DNA from: Streptomyces sp. NA04227
GTDB lineage: Bacteria; Actinomycetota; Actinomycetes; Streptomycetales; Streptomycetaceae
Length of the DNA: 64,000 nt
Direction of reading: 5' to 3'
NCBI RefSeq assembly: GCF_013364195.1
Contig: NZ_CP054918.1
Span: 6,189,001-6,253,000 of the forward strand
The translations under genes were made by a program, and so were the position numbers. A model generated the notes under the pieces. The model saw nothing but the letters and a program-made list of their open reading frames with translations, was not told the origin of the DNA and made no database searches. This document shows, one piece after another, positions 61,703 through 64,000 of the stretch (positions are counted from its first letter, which is position 1; each line of letters opens with the position of its first letter).

Positions 61703-63013
61703 GTGGACGTGCAGAAGAGACTCGACGAGATCGTCGACGCGGTCACAAACGCCCGGTCCATGCCCATGTCGGCCTCCTGCGTGGTCAACCGCGCCGAACT
61801 GCTCGCGCAGCTCGCCGAGGTCCGTGAGGCGCTGCCAGGTTCCCTGGCGCAGGCGCAGGAACTGATCGGCGGCCGCGACCACATGGTCGAGCAGGCCCGC
61901 CAGGAAGCCGAGCGCATCATCGAGTCCGCCCACGCGGAACGCGGCTCGCTGGTCTCCGGCACCGAGATCGCCCGGCGCGCGCAGGAGGAGGCCGACCGGA
62001 TCCTCGCCGAGGCCCGCCGGGAGGCCGAGGAGGTCCGTGCCGAGGCCGACGACTACGTGGACTCCAAGCTCGCGAACTTCGAGGTCGTCCTGACCAAGAC
62101 GCTCGGCTCCGTCGGCCGCGGCCGCGAGAAGCTGCTCGGCACCGGCCCCGCCGCCGGCGAGCACCCCGAGTACGCCGAGGACCCCGACTACGCCGAGGCG
62201 CCCGAGCGCAGCCAGGACCCGGAGACGCTGCGGCAGCGCGCCGACCAGTACGTCGACGTCAAGCTCGGCGCCTTCGAGGCCGTACTCGCCAAGACGCTCC
62301 AGGCCGTCGGCCGAGGCCGCCAGAAGCTGCACGGCCGCGTCGCCGCGGACGAGCTGGGCGACCTGTCCGGCGAGAACGCCCACGGACACCACACCAGCGA
62401 CGCCGACTACCTCGCGGGCCTCGCCGAACTCGCCGACCCCGCCCCGGGCGGCGCCCCCGCACCCGAGGGCCAGGACCCCCGCGTCCCGGTCCCGCCCCAG
62501 TACACCCCCGAAACCGCCGCCGCGGCCCAGGCCCCGGCACACCCCGCCTCGGCCCCCGCCCACCCCGGCCAGGTTCCGGCCCACCCCGGCCAGGCGCCCG
62601 CACCGCAGCAGGCCTACGCCGACGCCGGGCAGGACCCGTACTCCTACGCCCAGCAGGACCCGTACGCGTATCAACAGCAGTCCTACGCCCAGCAGGACGC
62701 GTACGGCTACCAGCAGACCGAGCAGTACGACCAGTACGCCGCCCAGCAGCAGCACGGCTACCCCCAGCACGGGGAGCAGGTCGCGTACGGGCAGGGGTAC
62801 GCGCAGGACGCGAGCATCGGCGACCAGTTCCACGCCCAAGGGCAGCTGCCCGCGCAGGGCTACGAACAGGGCGGGTACGCGCCCGCCCAGGATCAGCAGT
62901 CCTACGCTCAGCCGCAGGCACCGCAGCAGCCCACCTCCCTCGACGAGACCAGCCTCTTCGACACCGGGATGATCTCCGCCGAGCAACTGCGCCAGTACGA
63001 GCAGGGGCGCTGA
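61703..63013 (+). CDS. Coiled-coil, DivIVA/FoF1-b-like protein with Gln/Tyr-rich tail
   Basis: GTG at 61703 gives 436 residues. The first 250 are a long coiled coil: DVQKRLDEIVDAVTNARSMPMSASCVVNRAELLAQLAEVREALP, then QEAERIIESAHAERG and IARRAQEEADRILAEARREAEEVRAEADDYV. A duplicated unit of about 30 residues follows: YVDSKLANFEVVLTKTLGSVGRGREKL and YVDVKLGAFEAVLAKTLQAVGRGRQKL. The last 170 residues are Pro/Ala- then Gln/Tyr-rich low complexity (QQDPYSYAQQDPYAYQQQ in style). It matches the actinobacterial protein between coaD and DUF177, often annotated as a cell-division initiation-like coiled coil. A scaffold role at the membrane is plausible but unproven. Confidence 0.85.
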   Translation: MDVQKRLDEIVDAVTNARSMPMSASCVVNRAELLAQLAEVREALPGSLAQAQELIGGRDHMVEQARQEAERIIESAHAERGSLVSGTEIARRAQEEADRILAEARREAEEVRAEADDYVDSKLANFEVVLTKTLGSVGRGREKLLGTGPAAGEHPEYAEDPDYAEAPERSQDPETLRQRADQYVDVKLGAFEAVLAKTLQAVGRGRQKLHGRVAADELGDLSGENAHGHHTSDADYLAGLAELADPAPGGAPAPEGQDPRVPVPPQYTPETAAAAQAPAHPASAPAHPGQVPAHPGQAPAPQQAYADAGQDPYSYAQQDPYAYQQQSYAQQDAYGYQQTEQYDQYAAQQQHGYPQHGEQVAYGQGYAQDASIGDQFHAQGQLPAQGYEQGGYAPAQDQQSYAQPQAPQQPTSLDETSLFDTGMISAEQLRQYEQGR

Positions 63014-63081
63014 GCCCGGCCGGAAAAGCCGGGGGAGCGGCGCCCGGCGCACGGCCCCCGAGCAGGGGCCGGGGGACCGGA

Positions 63082-63111
63082 TTGGGCCGTGAGCGAAAGG
63101 TCCAGTATCCT
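63082..63111 (+). promoter_or_regulatory. Promoter candidate for DUF177-rpmF
   Basis: TTGGGC (63082-63087), an 18-base spacer and TATCCT (63106-63111) lie 120 bases upstream of the DUF177 gene. Confidence 0.5.
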
Positions 63112-63231
63112 GGCTCTTCGGTCGTGCGCGCGTGAGTCGTGCGCCGATCATGGTTGCCGGAAGCCGATTCCGGCCCAGACGCTGGGCCGCGGCACCGCGA
63201 CCCCACCTAGTTCCGAGGATCGACAGCAGGA

Positions 63232-63888
63232 ATGGCCGTGAACGCCCGCCTTGACCATCGCAACCCGCTCGTGTTCGACACACATGAGCTGGGCCGGCGT
63301 CCCGGTGGGCTGCAACGACTCAGCCGCAGCGTCGAGGCGCCCGGCGGGGCGGCTACGGCCTTCGGCATTCCGGGTGTCGTCACGGTCCCCGAGAACGCCC
63401 CGGTGGAACTCGACATCCGCCTCGAATCGGTGATGGAGGGCGTGCTTGTCACAGGTACCGCCCGTGCCGAGGCCGAAGCGGAGTGCGTAAGGTGTCTGGA
63501 GCCGCTCGGACTCGACGTCGAAGCGGACTTCCAGGAGATGTTCTCGTACCCTGACGCCGACGAGCGGGGCCGTGCTTTCACGGAACCGGCCGACGACGCC
63601 GAGGACGACGAGGACAGGCTCTTCCTCGAGGACGGCCTGTTCGACCTCGAACCCGTGCTGCGTGACGCGGTGGTGCTCGCACTGCCGATGCAGCCGGTGT
63701 GCCGGGAGGACTGCCCGGGCCTGTGCTCCGAATGCGGAGCGCGGCTCGCGGACGACCCGGACCACCACCACGATGCCGTCGACCCCCGGTGGGCGGCACT
63801 GCAGGGACTCGCCGGAACCGATCAGGCCGGCGAGAAGGACGAGATGAGCGACGCCGAAGCTGGCGTCGACGAGAAGCAGGAGAAGTAG
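63232..63888 (+). CDS. DUF177 (YceD-like) ribosome-associated metal-binding protein
   Basis: The 218-residue product starts [30 protein letters not shown] (ATG 63232; GTG 63238 has AGGA at better distance and is an alternative). It has DUF177 marks: [33 protein letters not shown] and the C-terminal zinc-like [21 protein letters not shown]177 proteins are encoded ahead of rpmF and in E. coli (YceD) and plants assist 23S rRNA/large subunit maturation. The acidic C-terminus ([14 protein letters not shown]) is typical. Confidence 0.93.
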   Translation: MAVNARLDHRNPLVFDTHELGRRPGGLQRLSRSVEAPGGAATAFGIPGVVTVPENAPVELDIRLESVMEGVLVTGTARAEAEAECVRCLEPLGLDVEADFQEMFSYPDADERGRAFTEPADDAEDDEDRLFLEDGLFDLEPVLRDAVVLALPMQPVCREDCPGLCSECGARLADDPDHHHDAVDPRWAALQGLAGTDQAGEKDEMSDAEAGVDEKQEK

Positions 63889-63890
63889 CC

Positions 63891-64000
63891 GTGGCTGTTC
63901 CGAAGCGGAAGATGTCGCGCAGCAACACGCGCCACCGCCGGTCGCAGTGGAAGGCTGCGGTCCCCACCCTGGTTGCGTGCGAGCGCTGCCACGAGCCCAA
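63891..64000 (+). CDS. rpmF: Ribosomal protein L32 (5' part, zinc form)
   Basis: GTG at 63891 with AGGAG eight bases upstream, two bases after the DUF177 stop. The visible 36 residues read [20 protein letters not shown] in the first 20, then a basic stretch and CERCHEP, the first CxxC of the zinc ribbon. The gene runs off the window end. Confidence 0.95.
   Translation, partial: MAVPKRKMSRSNTRHRRSQWKAAVPTLVACERCHEP

Overview
The window is about 72% GC with strong G/C preference at third codon positions, frequent GTG starts, ATGA/GTGA gene overlaps, conservon operons, an HU protein with a Lys/Ala-rich tail (HupS type) and the actinobacterial order recG-rsmD-coaD-DUF177-rpmF. This points to a chromosomal core region of a Streptomyces. 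From memory, gene order follows the leuB-to-rpmF stretch of the S. coelicolor chromosome closely, with local insertions.

Layout. 1-7.1 kb: end of an unknown gene, a small conserved-looking protein, a secreted purple-acid-type phosphatase (minus), then branched-chain amino acid genes leuB, ilvE and cimA. cimA is preceded by a leader peptide with tandem Ile codons and an intrinsic terminator (transcription attenuator). 7.1-12.2 kb: secreted and envelope proteins (GH30 glycosidase, Gly-rich membrane protein, YceI lipid-binding protein, M15-like peptidase). 12.6-14.5 kb: acyl-CoA carboxylase beta and epsilon subunits. 14.8-19.1 kb: a five-gene, translationally coupled operon with an ESX-like small protein and a protein carrying a type VII secretion signal-like domain. 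19.2-30.4 kb: two complete conservons in tandem on the minus strand (cvnA-B-C-D twice); their cvnD genes share a 534-bp perfectly identical tract. 31-35.3 kb: FAH-family hydrolase, gltX, HAD hydrolase and a cluster of five tRNA genes (two Gln-CTG, three Glu-CTC), the likely substrates of GltX. 35.3-37 kb: MerR regulator with a divergent DUF4188 gene and a DUF4242 protein. 37-40 kb: the IclR regulator ndgR divergent from leuC-leuD. 40-49.3 kb: hupS, cofC, an acyltransferase, gpsA, ddl, thiL, thiD and rpmB. 49.5-57.6 kb: a DAK/EDD-domain protein, a frameshifted membrane-bound endonuclease/exonuclease/phosphatase-type gene, and a coupled HSP90-like/TPR gene pair that looks inserted relative to S. 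coelicolor. 58-64 kb: recG, rsmD, coaD, a coiled-coil protein, DUF177 and the start of rpmF.

How the genes work together. leuB, leuC, leuD, ilvE and cimA supply leucine, valine and isoleucine; NdgR probably controls leuCD and Ile-tRNA charging probably controls cimA. gltX sits beside the tRNAs it charges. The two conservons are membrane sensor-like/GTPase switches resembling eukaryotic G-protein signalling, and appear to have been recently homogenised at the GTPase. The most system-like unexplained units are the ESX/T7SS-like operon (14.8-19.1 kb) and the HSP90-like/TPR pair (52.8-57.6 kb). Functions are assigned from motifs and family knowledge read by eye; no database search was run.
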